A stretch of DNA of 64,000 nt from JAXGRD01 sp040766105 (GCA_040766105.1 JAXGRD010000002.1:248001-312000); one strand, 5' to 3'; positions 42,498-50,893 are shown, counted from the stretch's first letter. A program made the numbers and translations. The notes: generated by a model not told the origin, from the sequence alone.

Positions 42498-43745
42498 TTA
42501 TTCTCCTTTCTTTCCCAATTCATAAAATGCCTCATCGGCAATATCCAATGTATGGTGAATGTCTTCATCGCTCACGGCACAGTTCATAAATAAATTGTGG
42601 TGATTTGTGAAGAAGGCACCTCTGCGGACACATTGTCCGATGAACTCCTGGTGAAGCATTCCCGAATCGTCATCTTCCAGCCTCATGAACCACATGGACG
42701 GCTCGCCGGTAACCTTCAGTTCGTAGCCGTGTCGCTTTCCAACGGCTTTTAGTCCTTGGCACAGTTTTAAGCCCTTGTCCAACATTATCTTGGCACCGTT
42801 CATTTCCCGTAGAAGGGTGATGGTTTTGATCGCCGCTGCCATGGGAACGGCGGAAAGCCAATAGCTTCCCGTATAGAAGACGGAGCTGACTGCGCTCTTC
42901 AAAGACTCCTTTCCACACAGTGCGGAAATATTATATCCGTTGGCCAATGCCTTGCAGAAACAGATCATATCCGCTTCAAAACCGTAGTAATAGTCAGAGC
43001 CCTTGGTATCCAAGCGGAAACCGCAGCGTACATCATCTACAATGAGAACGATTCCTTTCTCCGTGCAAATCTGCCTGATTTCTTGCCAGAAACCCTCCTT
43101 AGGCTTCTCGCTGTCGCCCATTGCCGGATGACTATAGGGTGTCGCGATGAGAGCTGCAATTTCTCCCTGGTTTTCGGAAACCACCCTGCGAAAGGCTTCT
43201 TCATCGTTAAATGGAATGGTCAATATGTTATCCACATCTTCGGGAATGATTCCGGGATAACCAAGGGGCTGGGTCCATTGCGCGACACCGTGATATCCTC
43301 CCTTGAACTTGACGATTTTCTTTCTTCCCGTTTCCGCCCGCGCACTCATAATTGCCAGGTTGGTAACATCGCCTCCGTTCTTTGCAAAAAATGCCCAGTC
43401 TGCAGACTCCACTGTATCCACCAGTAATTCTGCCAGCTCTACCATCAATCTCGATGGCAACAGGGTGCAATTCCCTTTCTTCAACTGTTCCAAGGCAGCT
43501 GCATCCACCTCCGGATGGTTGTAGCCCAAAACCACCGGTCCATAGGCGCACATGTAATCGATAAATCGGTTGCCGTCTATATCCCAAATATATGGTCCTT
43601 CCGCCCTTTCACTATAAAAGGGATAATCTTCTACGGGAATGAAGCAACCTTCCGCCGGACCTAAGTGTCCATAGATTCCCGCAGGAATCACCTTGGTTGC
43701 CTGAGCAAACAATTCTTTGCTCTTAGGGTATTCATATGTATTCAT
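42498..43745 (-). CDS. Class III pyridoxal-phosphate aminotransferase (GSA-like)
   Basis: PLP enzyme of 415 residues related to glutamate-1-semialdehyde 2,1-aminomutase and omega-aminotransferases. YIWDIDGNRFIDYMCAYGPVVLGYNHPEV is the N-terminal signature region, FAKNGGDVTNLAI binds phosphate, LIVDDVRCGFRLD contains the PLP-ring Asp, and the Schiff-base lysine is in FCKALANGYNISAL. No hem genes are adjacent, which argues against tetrapyrrole synthesis. Its place between an SCP2-like protein and a split transketolase suggests transamination of a keto or aldehyde intermediate in a dedicated pathway (inference). Confidence 0.87.
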   Translation of the reverse strand: MNTYEYPKSKELFAQATKVIPAGIYGHLGPAEGCFIPVEDYPFYSERAEGPYIWDIDGNRFIDYMCAYGPVVLGYNHPEVDAAALEQLKKGNCTLLPSRLMVELAELLVDTVESADWAFFAKNGGDVTNLAIMSARAETGRKKIVKFKGGYHGVAQWTQPLGYPGIIPEDVDNILTIPFNDEEAFRRVVSENQGEIAALIATPYSHPAMGDSEKPKEGFWQEIRQICTEKGIVLIVDDVRCGFRLDTKGSDYYYGFEADMICFCKALANGYNISALCGKESLKSAVSSVFYTGSYWLSAVPMAAAIKTITLLREMNGAKIMLDKGLKLCQGLKAVGKRHGYELKVTGEPSMWFMRLEDDDSGMLHQEFIGQCVRRGAFFTNHHNLFMNCAVSDEDIHHTLDIADEAFYELGKKGE

Positions 43746-43754
43746 AGCCCCTCC

Positions 43755-44513
43755 TCATTGTAAATAGGTTGAAACCAAACTCAGCAGTTTATTGAGATTG
43801 TCCAACATGGGGATTCTTCCCTTTAGTTTCAGTTTGCCGCTCCCAATACATGCGTAACTGTCCAATTCTCCTCGCAAAATCCCTCCGGCCGTTTGTATGC
43901 TGTCAAAACACATAACCGCCTTTGGATGAGGATGACTTCCCTTCACTGTGGTTAAATGCCCATCCTTTGCGATGATGTGAACGGAAACCGAGTCCTTCAC
44001 CTCTATGGATATCACCCCATCTTCTATACGACCCCCATTGAGTTTGCCAATGGGATCAAAATTACCAATCTCAGACAGGGCAAAAAAAGCAGTGTACGCA
44101 GTCAAAATCGTCGACTTATCGCGAAAATCACTGTCACTGTTTAACATCTTCTCGTCAGGTCGCAAGTATGCCGTCAGGATATCTGCCAACCCCGTAAAGT
44201 TGTTCTTCAAAAAACCGATATGACCAAAGCCCTTTGTTGGAAGAGGATTCTTCTTCCCGTCCATCATTAAGTTTAAATTCTCGGCACTTGAGAAATGTAA
44301 ATTCATATCATATTTCTCTCCGTTTCGCAGTGCCGTACATTTGCCATCCGCAAATCTTAATACCAGCTTATCCATATGGGGTACCGAGAATCGAATGGAA
44401 ACATCTTTACCCTGTACCAACTTGGAAGCATCCTCATCCATTTGACAGAGATCTTCCATGTTGCGCAGTATTCCCTGCAGGTTAATTGCCGCCAACACGC
44501 TATCCTTTGTCAC
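43755..44513 (-). CDS. SCP2-like lipid-binding domain protein (first copy)
   Basis: A 252-residue protein with an SCP2-like domain near residues 30-110 (DKLVLRFADGKCTALRNGEK, NLHFSSAENLNLMMDGKK, GFGHIGFLKNNF). The second half has further beta-rich segments (GVISIEVKDSVSVHIIA). It is the first gene of the operon and the paralogue of 39852-40628. I chose a GTG start at 44513, preceded by GAGAGGTGG; an ATG at 44552 would lie inside the operator palindrome. No catalytic motif is visible, so a lipid-carrier or substrate-presenting role is the working idea. Confidence 0.72.
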   Translation of the reverse strand: MTKDSVLAAINLQGILRNMEDLCQMDEDASKLVQGKDVSIRFSVPHMDKLVLRFADGKCTALRNGEKYDMNLHFSSAENLNLMMDGKKNPLPTKGFGHIGFLKNNFTGLADILTAYLRPDEKMLNSDSDFRDKSTILTAYTAFFALSEIGNFDPIGKLNGGRIEDGVISIEVKDSVSVHIIAKDGHLTTVKGSHPHPKAVMCFDSIQTAGGILRGELDSYACIGSGKLKLKGRIPMLDNLNKLLSLVSTYLQ

Positions 44514-44537
44514 CAAAAGCCACCTCTCTTTCCGTAT

Positions 44538-44555
44538 TGAGTGAGTACTCATTCA
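44538..44555. promoter_or_regulatory. FadR/TetR-type operator of the SCP2 operon
   Basis: TGAGTGAGTACTCATTCA is an 18-base palindrome with a single mismatched pair. It closely resembles the Bacillus subtilis FadR operator (TGAATGAnTAnTCATTCA). It begins about 2 bases past the predicted transcription start, where a bound repressor would block initiation. A TetR-family regulator is encoded in the operon. Confidence 0.7.
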
Positions 44556-44563
44556 TTTTCTAC

Positions 44564-44591
44564 AGTATACCACGTACTGCCCCCGGGTCAA
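44564..44591 (-). promoter_or_regulatory. Sigma-A-type promoter of the SCP2-aminotransferase-transketolase operon
   Basis: Minus-strand TTGACC (44591-44586) and TATACT (44569-44564) are spaced by 16 bases. The operator palindrome lies directly downstream of the -10 box. Confidence 0.68.
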
Positions 44592-44605
44592 TGTTTTTTC
44601 TTGTA

Positions 44606-44636
44606 TAAAAAAACAGCCTCTTTCCCAAAAGGCTGT
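44606..44636 (-). terminator. Rho-independent terminator after the peptide-binding lipoprotein
   Basis: A perfect 7-bp stem (ACAGCCT/AGGCTGT, 10-base loop) is followed on the minus strand by TTTTTTTATAC, twelve bases after the stop codon. Confidence 0.88.
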
Positions 44637-44647
44637 CTTCCTTCGCA

Positions 44648-46252
44648 TTATTTCTTCTCTTCTTTTGGCTCTTCCGGCGGCAATTCAAACTTGGATTTCC
44701 AAGAGCCGCATCCATTATAGTAATTGTTCCAAATGGGATTTACTTCTCCCTCAAGGGTCTTGGACTTAATGCCCCCGTAAGTCTTGTAGAGAACGCAGTA
44801 GTATGGCAACTCATCGGTGAGAATGGGATCCAGTTCTGAGAAGATACGCTTCATGTCCTGTATGGATGCTCCCGAATGCATGTCGTAGAGCATGTCGTAG
44901 ACCTTATCGTTGGAATACCCCGTATAGTTTTCTCCTGCGTTGGTCAGGAGAAGGCGCATATCCATCTGCTCATCAAATTGATAGCCACCCAAATAGATAT
45001 CGAAGTCACCTCGTGACAGTGCTGATTGATAGGAAGTACCCTTGAGCTGCGACAATGTCACATTGATGCCCAACTTCTTCAAATCATCTGCTATAATCTC
45101 TGCAGAGGCGTTCCGCGGTTTGTTTTCCGCATTTACAAGGATGCGGATATTTAGGGGATTGCCCTCTTTGTCTTTCAAAACACCATCTTCCGCCATCTTG
45201 TAGCCTCCCTCTTCTAGGTAATCTGCAGCCTTATCCAGGCTAAAGGGATATGTCTCCTCGCTGTTGTCTACCCCCAAGTATTGTGGGAAGAAGATACTGT
45301 CATTGACCATTCCACTGTTAAAGTAGCACTCCTCAATGATTCGCTTGCTGTCAACAGCAGATGCGATGGCTTTGCGCACATCTTTATCATCCATTGGTAT
45401 GGTATCGAAGTTATAACCGATATACTCCACTTGATTGGAAGGGAAATCCACAATGTCTATCCCCTTCTTTGTTATAGTGGTCTTCCTGGCAGGATCTCTG
45501 GAAACTAAGAGGGATACGCTTCCCGCCTCTAGAAGGCTGTACATGGTCGCCCGTTGGGGAATGATTTCAAAAGTCACATTGTTTTTTGCCTTTTTCCCGA
45601 AATATTCTTCATTTGCAACCAGGGACAGTTTGTCCGTCTTGCTGTAGCTCTTACAGGAATATTGGCCGGTTCCTATGGGAATAAAGTCTGCATCCGGTGC
45701 CAAGGCATCGCTTACACTGTCAAATACATGTTCCGGAACTATGGGAAATGTCAGGCTGTTCATGGACATCCTGGTGTTGCTGTCAAAGTCAATGACAATG
45801 CGACTGTCACTTTCCACCTCCACATCATCGATGCGGTCAATCAACGAGGAATACTGAGAGTTGGAACCCATGCTTTGATAGGCTCTTACGGTAAACTCCA
45901 CATCGTGGCCGGTAAAAGGTTTTCCGTCATGCCAGTTTGTCGTAACCAAGTCGATGGTCATAGTTCCGTCTTTTTGATTGATTTCATAATCCTTTACAAG
46001 AGAATTCTGAGGAACCATCTCTCCGTCCAAAACAAACAAACTGTCGTAGACCAGTTTGGATATGAAATAAGTGTCTTCATCGGTGCTGGCAATGGGATTC
46101 AATGTCTTCACATTTCCCATGGGTAGCGTGACGGCTTCTTCCGTTTTATACTTTTTTTCGTCAATGCTTCCCGTCAGCGGATTGTCACTGCATCCTGTAA
46201 TCCCGGCAAGCAGTCCAACTGTGAGGATCATAGCAACCAACTTTTTTGTCAT
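44648..46252 (-). CDS. Family-5 peptide/solute-binding lipoprotein (orphan)
   Basis: A 534-residue extracellular lipoprotein of the OppA/DppA type. The lipobox is LAGITGC (Cys21). The family-5 signature region reads ISKLVYDSLFVLDGEMVP, and FTGHDVEFTVRAY, VEYIGYNFDTIPMDDKDVRKAIASAVD and the late GGYQFDEQMDMR segment are typical. These proteins deliver peptides or nickel to ABC importers. No permease or ATPase genes are nearby; the gene overlaps coaE by 4 bases instead. It may serve a distant transporter or act as a receptor. Confidence 0.88.
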   Translation of the reverse strand: MTKKLVAMILTVGLLAGITGCSDNPLTGSIDEKKYKTEEAVTLPMGNVKTLNPIASTDEDTYFISKLVYDSLFVLDGEMVPQNSLVKDYEINQKDGTMTIDLVTTNWHDGKPFTGHDVEFTVRAYQSMGSNSQYSSLIDRIDDVEVESDSRIVIDFDSNTRMSMNSLTFPIVPEHVFDSVSDALAPDADFIPIGTGQYSCKSYSKTDKLSLVANEEYFGKKAKNNVTFEIIPQRATMYSLLEAGSVSLLVSRDPARKTTITKKGIDIVDFPSNQVEYIGYNFDTIPMDDKDVRKAIASAVDSKRIIEECYFNSGMVNDSIFFPQYLGVDNSEETYPFSLDKAADYLEEGGYKMAEDGVLKDKEGNPLNIRILVNAENKPRNASAEIIADDLKKLGINVTLSQLKGTSYQSALSRGDFDIYLGGYQFDEQMDMRLLLTNAGENYTGYSNDKVYDMLYDMHSGASIQDMKRIFSELDPILTDELPYYCVLYKTYGGIKSKTLEGEVNPIWNNYYNGCGSWKSKFELPPEEPKEEKK

Positions 46253-46821
46253 TGATTCAACAGCTCATCGATTTTCCGATAAAGCTCCTCCTTTGTTCCC
46301 GTGTTTTGTATCACTATGTCAGCTCTCCTTATCTTTTCCTCTTCCCCCATTTGGCTGTTGATTCTGGACTTCACATGATCCGGAGAAACATTATCGCGGA
46401 GAGCAACTCTCTCCACCCGCAATGCAGGGTCCGCAACGATGAGCCAAACTTGATCCACATCCTCATTGAGACCCACTTCAAAGAGTAAGGGTGCGTCTAC
46501 AAAGACCGTCCGCTCCCCCGCGTCCACTAATTCCCTGCGAATTCGATCACATATCTCCCCATGGGTTATTTCATCCAGTTTTTTCCTCTCTTGCTCTCCA
46601 CTAAAAGCCCGCTCTCCCAGAAGTTTTCTATCCAAAGAGCCGTCGGTCAGAATAATATCTTTGCCGAAAAATTCGCCCAGTCTTTCCAAGGTTGGGCTGC
46701 CGGGAAGAGTAATGTCCCTGGCAATCTTGTCGGCGTCGATGACCAAATATCCTTTTTTTCGTAAATAGTTGGTAACGGTGGACTTGCCACTGCCAATGCC
46801 CCCCGTCAAACCTATCTTCAT
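46249..46821 (-). CDS. coaE: Dephospho-CoA kinase
   Basis: A 190-residue kinase catalysing the last step of coenzyme A synthesis. The P-loop GLTGGIGSGKSTV is at residues 4-16, followed by YLVIDADKIARDI (the adenylate/CoA-binding aspartates) and the VFVDAPLLFEVGL segment. The pairing with polA is conserved across Firmicutes. The gene lies 8 bases after polA. Confidence 0.96.
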   Translation of the reverse strand: MKIGLTGGIGSGKSTVTNYLRKKGYLVIDADKIARDITLPGSPTLERLGEFFGKDIILTDGSLDRKLLGERAFSGEQERKKLDEITHGEICDRIRRELVDAGERTVFVDAPLLFEVGLNEDVDQVWLIVADPALRVERVALRDNVSPDHVKSRINSQMGEEEKIRRADIVIQNTGTKEELYRKIDELLNQ

Positions 46822-46829
46822 ATAAACTC

Positions 46830-49496
46830 CTACTTCAATTCAAACCAGTTGCTTCCCATGTTTACATCTACAACCAGCTTTACCTTTAAGTCCATGGCGC
46901 TTTCCATGGATTCTATCAACAGTTTCTCCACCTGATCCACTTCCTCCAAATGGGTTTCCACAATGAGTTCATCGTGAACCTGGAGGATGAGCCTGGAACG
47001 AAGGGGCTCCAATGCTTTATGGATATTTACCATGGCAACCTTGATGATGTCGGCGGCACTACCCTGAATGGGACTGTTCATTGCCAGCCGCTCTCCCAAC
47101 TGTCTTACCATATAGTTGGAGGCTGAAATTTCGCTGATAATTCGCTTTCTTCCCATGATGGTGCGCACATAACCGTTAGCCTTGCAGAAGGCCACCTGCT
47201 CATCCATGAATTCCTTTACCTTCACATGTTTTGAAAAGTAGCTCTTGATATATTCATCGGCTTCCTGTCTGGTGATGTTCAGGTTCGAACTTAAACCAAA
47301 GGCACTCATTCCATAGATGACACCGAAATTGACCGCCTTTGCTCTGCTTCTCTCATCAATAGTAATCTCTTCGTCGGGAACACCTAAGACCCTCGCCGCC
47401 GTCGCTCTGTGAATATCTTCTCCCGTATTAAATGCTTCTATGAGAAGAGGATCCTCACTGAGATGGGCCAATACCCGCAGTTCAATTTGAGAATAGTCGG
47501 CACTGAGAAGAATATAGTCTTTGGAAGAAGGTACAAATGCCTTCCTTATTTTTCTACCTTCCTCCTGACGGATGGGAATGTTCTGTAAGTTGGGATCCGA
47601 ACTGCTGATTCTGCCCGTAGCGGCAATGGTTTGATTGAAGTGGGCGTGTATTTTCCCGTCCTCGTGAATAAGGGGAATCAAACCCTCTACGTAAGTGCCG
47701 CTGAGCTTGGTCAAGGTTCGGTATTCTAGAATCAATGGGATAATCGGATGTTTATCCTTAATTCTCTCCAGAATGTCTGCCCCTGTGGAATACCCTCTCT
47801 TCGTCTTCTTCCCGGCAGGAAGTCCTAATTTCTCAAAGAGGATGGGACCCAGTTGTGTGGGGGATTTTATATTGAACTCTTCTCCGGCAAGTTCATGGAT
47901 TTGGGATGTGAGCTTTTCCACTCTTCCATCAATATCCTTTCCGATATCCGTAAGAACCCCTTTGTCCACTCGAAATCCGATGTATTCCATATAGGCCATC
48001 ACCTGAATCAATGGTAATTCCACCTTGTGATAGACCTCTTCCAGGGCTTCGCTTCGGATGGTCTCTCCTTGTGGAATTGCTAATTGCGCCACCAATGCGC
48101 ACCATTTCAGGCCATACTCGCTGTACCTTTCAACAGTGTCATCAAAGAGGCTCATTTGACCGCTTTCAGACATAAATTCCTTCTCATCTTGGATGTTTGT
48201 CCGGAAGTACTCTTGGGCCAGAGTGGTTAAGGCATAGTTACTCCTACCGGAATCGATGACATACTGAGCTATGGCAGTATCAAAACCCGTCTGCATATCT
48301 TTTACACCTAAGTTCATGAGAAGATAATAGTCCTTCTTTAAGTCATGTCCCATGAAGTTGGGCTTTTTCTTATTAAGAATCGTTACAAATTCGGACTTTA
48401 TGTCTTCCTTGGATAAGTCTACATAAAAATATTTATTGCCAATCAAAAGTGATGCGCCAAAAACTATGGGAGAACTCTTATGATGGTCGTTTCCAAAGAC
48501 TTTGAGAACAACGTAGGTCTCGTCTTTGATCTCCGAGGAGAAGGATTTCAGTTCAGCGGCATTGGTAATTACAACAGGTTTCGTAGGTAGTTCCTTATAT
48601 GTGTTGGCTTCCTCCTGTTCTTTCCCTTTCAAGCCGGTTCCCATCTTTTTCAAGAAGCTGTTAAACTCAAGCTTGGTATAGAGGCTGACCAGCTTATCAT
48701 GATCCGCTTCTTCCAAGATGTATTCTTGAAAGTCCACATCCATTGGGATTTCTGTATTAATTGTTGCAAGTCGCTTACTCATCAAGGCGAGGGAAGCATT
48801 GTCCTCCACCGTTGTCTTTAACTTTCCTTTTAATTCATCTGTATGCTCCAACAGGTTTTCCACTGTTCCATATTCCACAACTAATTTTTGGGCCGTTTTC
48901 TCCCCCACGCCGGGAAGTCCCGGGATATTATCGGATTGATCACCCATCAGCCCTTTGTAGTCAATAAACAGCTCCGGTGGGAAACCGTATCGTTCCACCA
49001 TGGCAGCCCTGTCGTAGATTTCAAACTGAGAAATCCCCTTCTTTGTAATCATGACCTTCGTCACGTCTGTAGCCAACTGAAGCTCATCCTTGTCGCCGGT
49101 AATAATCAAGGGTTCAAGCCCCTCTTCCTCTGCCCTCTTGGAAATGGTTCCAATGATATCGTCTGCCTCAAAGCCTTCCAACTCCAGCCTTTTCACCTTC
49201 ATAGCATCAAGAACATCCTTGAGAAGAGGAATCTGCATGGCCAGCTCCGGCGGCATCTTCTTTCTACCCGCTTTATATTCCGTATATTCTTCATGTCTAA
49301 AGGTGGGCCCCTTCATATCAAAGGTTACCACAAGATAGCCGGAGGGGTGCTCCGTCTTCATCTTCTCCAACATGCTGAGAAAGCCGTAAATGCCTTGGGT
49401 ATAGATGCCTTCCTTGGTCATCATGGGATTTTGTATGGCGTAGTATGCCCGGTTGATTAAGCTGTTTCCGTCTATAATAATGATTCTTTTTTCCAT
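46830..49496 (-). CDS. polA: DNA polymerase I
   Basis: An 888-residue family-A polymerase. The N-terminal 5'-3' exonuclease covers ~1-290 (DMKGPTFRHEEYTEYKAGRK, GDQSDNIPGLPGVGEKTA). The central 3'-5' exonuclease-like domain (~300-480) lacks the usual catalytic DxE pair at its first motif (ETYVVLKVFG), so proofreading is probably lost, as in Bacillus Pol I. The polymerase domain has motif A LLSADYSQIELRVLAHLS, the O helix RSRAKAVNFGVIYGMSAFGLS and motif C LQVHDELIVE. It starts an operon with coaE and the binding lipoprotein. Confidence 0.96.
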   Translation of the reverse strand: MEKRIIIIDGNSLINRAYYAIQNPMMTKEGIYTQGIYGFLSMLEKMKTEHPSGYLVVTFDMKGPTFRHEEYTEYKAGRKKMPPELAMQIPLLKDVLDAMKVKRLELEGFEADDIIGTISKRAEEEGLEPLIITGDKDELQLATDVTKVMITKKGISQFEIYDRAAMVERYGFPPELFIDYKGLMGDQSDNIPGLPGVGEKTAQKLVVEYGTVENLLEHTDELKGKLKTTVEDNASLALMSKRLATINTEIPMDVDFQEYILEEADHDKLVSLYTKLEFNSFLKKMGTGLKGKEQEEANTYKELPTKPVVITNAAELKSFSSEIKDETYVVLKVFGNDHHKSSPIVFGASLLIGNKYFYVDLSKEDIKSEFVTILNKKKPNFMGHDLKKDYYLLMNLGVKDMQTGFDTAIAQYVIDSGRSNYALTTLAQEYFRTNIQDEKEFMSESGQMSLFDDTVERYSEYGLKWCALVAQLAIPQGETIRSEALEEVYHKVELPLIQVMAYMEYIGFRVDKGVLTDIGKDIDGRVEKLTSQIHELAGEEFNIKSPTQLGPILFEKLGLPAGKKTKRGYSTGADILERIKDKHPIIPLILEYRTLTKLSGTYVEGLIPLIHEDGKIHAHFNQTIAATGRISSSDPNLQNIPIRQEEGRKIRKAFVPSSKDYILLSADYSQIELRVLAHLSEDPLLIEAFNTGEDIHRATAARVLGVPDEEITIDERSRAKAVNFGVIYGMSAFGLSSNLNITRQEADEYIKSYFSKHVKVKEFMDEQVAFCKANGYVRTIMGRKRIISEISASNYMVRQLGERLAMNSPIQGSAADIIKVAMVNIHKALEPLRSRLILQVHDELIVETHLEEVDQVEKLLIESMESAMDLKVKLVVDVNMGSNWFELK

Positions 49497-49514
49497 CTTT
49501 CACCTCGCCGGTTC

Positions 49515-49543
49515 ATTTTATCAGAAACAGCAATATAACTCAA
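49515..49543 (-). promoter_or_regulatory. Sigma-A-type promoter of polA
   Basis: Minus-strand TTGAGT (49543-49538), 17-base spacer and TAAAAT (49520-49515) preceded by TG, about 18 bases before the polA ATG. The -35 overlaps the T tail of the preceding terminator. Confidence 0.6.
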
Positions 49544-49583
49544 TTCAAAACTGACGAGAAGCGGATTGCCTCTCGTCAGTTTT
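49543..49583 (-). terminator. Rho-independent terminator after the lipoprotein gene
   Basis: A perfect 13-bp stem (49571-49583 with 49547-49559, 11-base loop), the arms ending in a run of T on the minus strand. It lies 11 bases past the lipoprotein stop and separates it from polA. Confidence 0.85.
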
Positions 49584-49593
49584 ATGATTGGAA

Positions 49594-50250
49594 TTAATAA
49601 ATATCTTCGTAATCGTCGTATGTATCGTCATACCAGTCGTCAATCTCATTCCACTCTTGGATAGAATAGCCGTTGGGGATGGTGAACATGCTTTCATCTG
49701 CGCCCTTTTTAAAGGAATGTACTTTGATTTTCTGTGGATCTGTCAACTCGTCTTCGGACTCCACAATGATGTAGCGCAGCTGATCTTCCCCGTCATAGCA
49801 GAACTTTGTTGCCGTTCCGTCCACCTTGTACTCTTCAAACTCGTATTCTTCTCCGTCGACGTTTGCCTTTCCGGCAGTGTAGTCCTTCCCTTCCAGTGAA
49901 GGCCCCATGGATTCGAGAATGTTCATATCGGCGGAATCATTGAACATTTCTTCGTTGATCTTGTATCCGATTAACAGATCCGGTTGCAAGATGAAGTAAC
50001 CATCCTTGTTTTTGATCATCTCCACCATGTAGCCGTCAGTATTTACGTCTGCATAAAGGGAATCCCCTTTTACATGCATTTTCAGGCGCATGTTTTGGCT
50101 CTCAACGGTGGTCTCCATGTCCAGATAGTAGCCATTCTTTTCAGTTTCGTCATCAAAAAGCGCCGCCGTCCTCTTCTTCTCGCTCCCACAAGCAGTCAAC
50201 ACCAAGGTCGCAACCAGTAAAAGGGTAATAAAAAGTGTTCTCCCCTTCAT
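49594..50250 (-). CDS. Lipoprotein of unknown function (LolA/LppX-like fold possible)
   Basis: A 218-residue lipoprotein with the signal KGRTLFITLLLVATLVLTAC (lipobox LTAC). The mature part looks all-beta, with DSLYADVNTDGYMVEMIKNKDGYFI and EYKVDGTATKFCYDGEDQLRYIIV, resembling LolA/LppX-type or DUF4412-like folds, and a very acidic, tyrosine-rich tail (DDWYDDTYDDYEDIY). It could bind a hydrophobic ligand or sense the envelope, but this is unproven. The start at 50250 follows GAGGATGAG; it overlaps nothing and directly follows the other lipoprotein gene by 22 bases. Confidence 0.75.
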   Translation of the reverse strand: MKGRTLFITLLLVATLVLTACGSEKKRTAALFDDETEKNGYYLDMETTVESQNMRLKMHVKGDSLYADVNTDGYMVEMIKNKDGYFILQPDLLIGYKINEEMFNDSADMNILESMGPSLEGKDYTAGKANVDGEEYEFEEYKVDGTATKFCYDGEDQLRYIIVESEDELTDPQKIKVHSFKKGADESMFTIPNGYSIQEWNEIDDWYDDTYDDYEDIY

Positions 50251-50272
50251 CTCATCCTCACTTTCGCTGCTT

Positions 50273-50800
50273 CTACTCAATCTTTATCCCGTTGACAATT
50301 TCTTCGATTCCCGCCTCTGCAATCATGTCTTCCAGAACTCCGGAACCCATGGGATGTGTAAAGGAAAGAGCCAGTGTTTTCTCATCGCTGTAAGGTATTA
50401 AGTAGAGAATCTCTGCACCCATGGACTCTGAGACAGAGTAAATCCGTACTCCGGTTTTCCCGTCCACTTCTACGTCTTGATGGGAAAATCCCGGCAGTCC
50501 ACGTAGATCGTTAATCCACTTTGCGGAAACTGTCTCAAAATCTCCATCCCACAGTTGCGGAACCACCGAAAATGCATCGTTATTGTCCACCAACTCTTCT
50601 TCGCCAACGGAATTGGTTTTCTGTGTTACCGTATCGGGATATTCAATGGTAAATCCTTCTCCTTGATACACAGATCCTGTTGTTTCTTCTACAGCTTCGT
50701 CATCACCCTCGTCAGAAGTGTCTCCACCGCAACCGACCATAGCAAGGGCTAAAACCCCCACAACTAAAAATAGAAGCCATCTTTTTCTTTGTTTGATCAT
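50273..50800 (-). CDS. Small lipoprotein of unknown function
   Basis: A 175-residue predicted lipoprotein I do not recognise. The signal peptide is KRWLLFLVVGVLALAMVGC (lipobox AMVGC), followed by an acidic linker (GGDTSDEGDDEAVEE). The rest is a compact domain with GFTIEYPDTVTQKTNS and FSHQDVEVDGKTGVRIYSVS, reminiscent of PsbP/MOG1-like or surface-lipoprotein folds that open with a YP-x-x-W/T element. It is the first gene of a two-lipoprotein operon with a good promoter. Confidence 0.75.
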   Translation of the reverse strand: MIKQRKRWLLFLVVGVLALAMVGCGGDTSDEGDDEAVEETTGSVYQGEGFTIEYPDTVTQKTNSVGEEELVDNNDAFSVVPQLWDGDFETVSAKWINDLRGLPGFSHQDVEVDGKTGVRIYSVSESMGAEILYLIPYSDEKTLALSFTHPMGSGVLEDMIAEAGIEEIVNGIKIE

Positions 50801-50851
50801 TGTAACTCACCTCATTTCTCTCTAATTCATTAGTGCTTTACTGTTACATGT

Positions 50852-50879
50852 ATTTTACCATGCTCTACCCCCCTGTCAA
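50852..50879 (-). promoter_or_regulatory. Promoter of the two-lipoprotein operon
   Basis: Minus-strand TTGACA (50879-50874), 16-base spacer and TAAAAT (50857-50852) with TGG before it. It is divergent from and close to the PHP phosphatase promoter. Confidence 0.68.
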
Positions 50880-50893
50880 CACAGTCCTAAAAT

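Noticed and set aside
42498..43745. Glutamate-1-semialdehyde aminomutase (hemL) for tetrapyrrole synthesis
   Set aside because: The protein is in the same superfamily, but no hem genes are adjacent and the neighbours are transketolase and SCP2-like genes; the generic class III name is safer.
46830..49496. Proofreading-active DNA polymerase I
   Set aside because: The first exonuclease motif lacks the DxE pair, so I treat the 3'-5' exonuclease domain as structural only.
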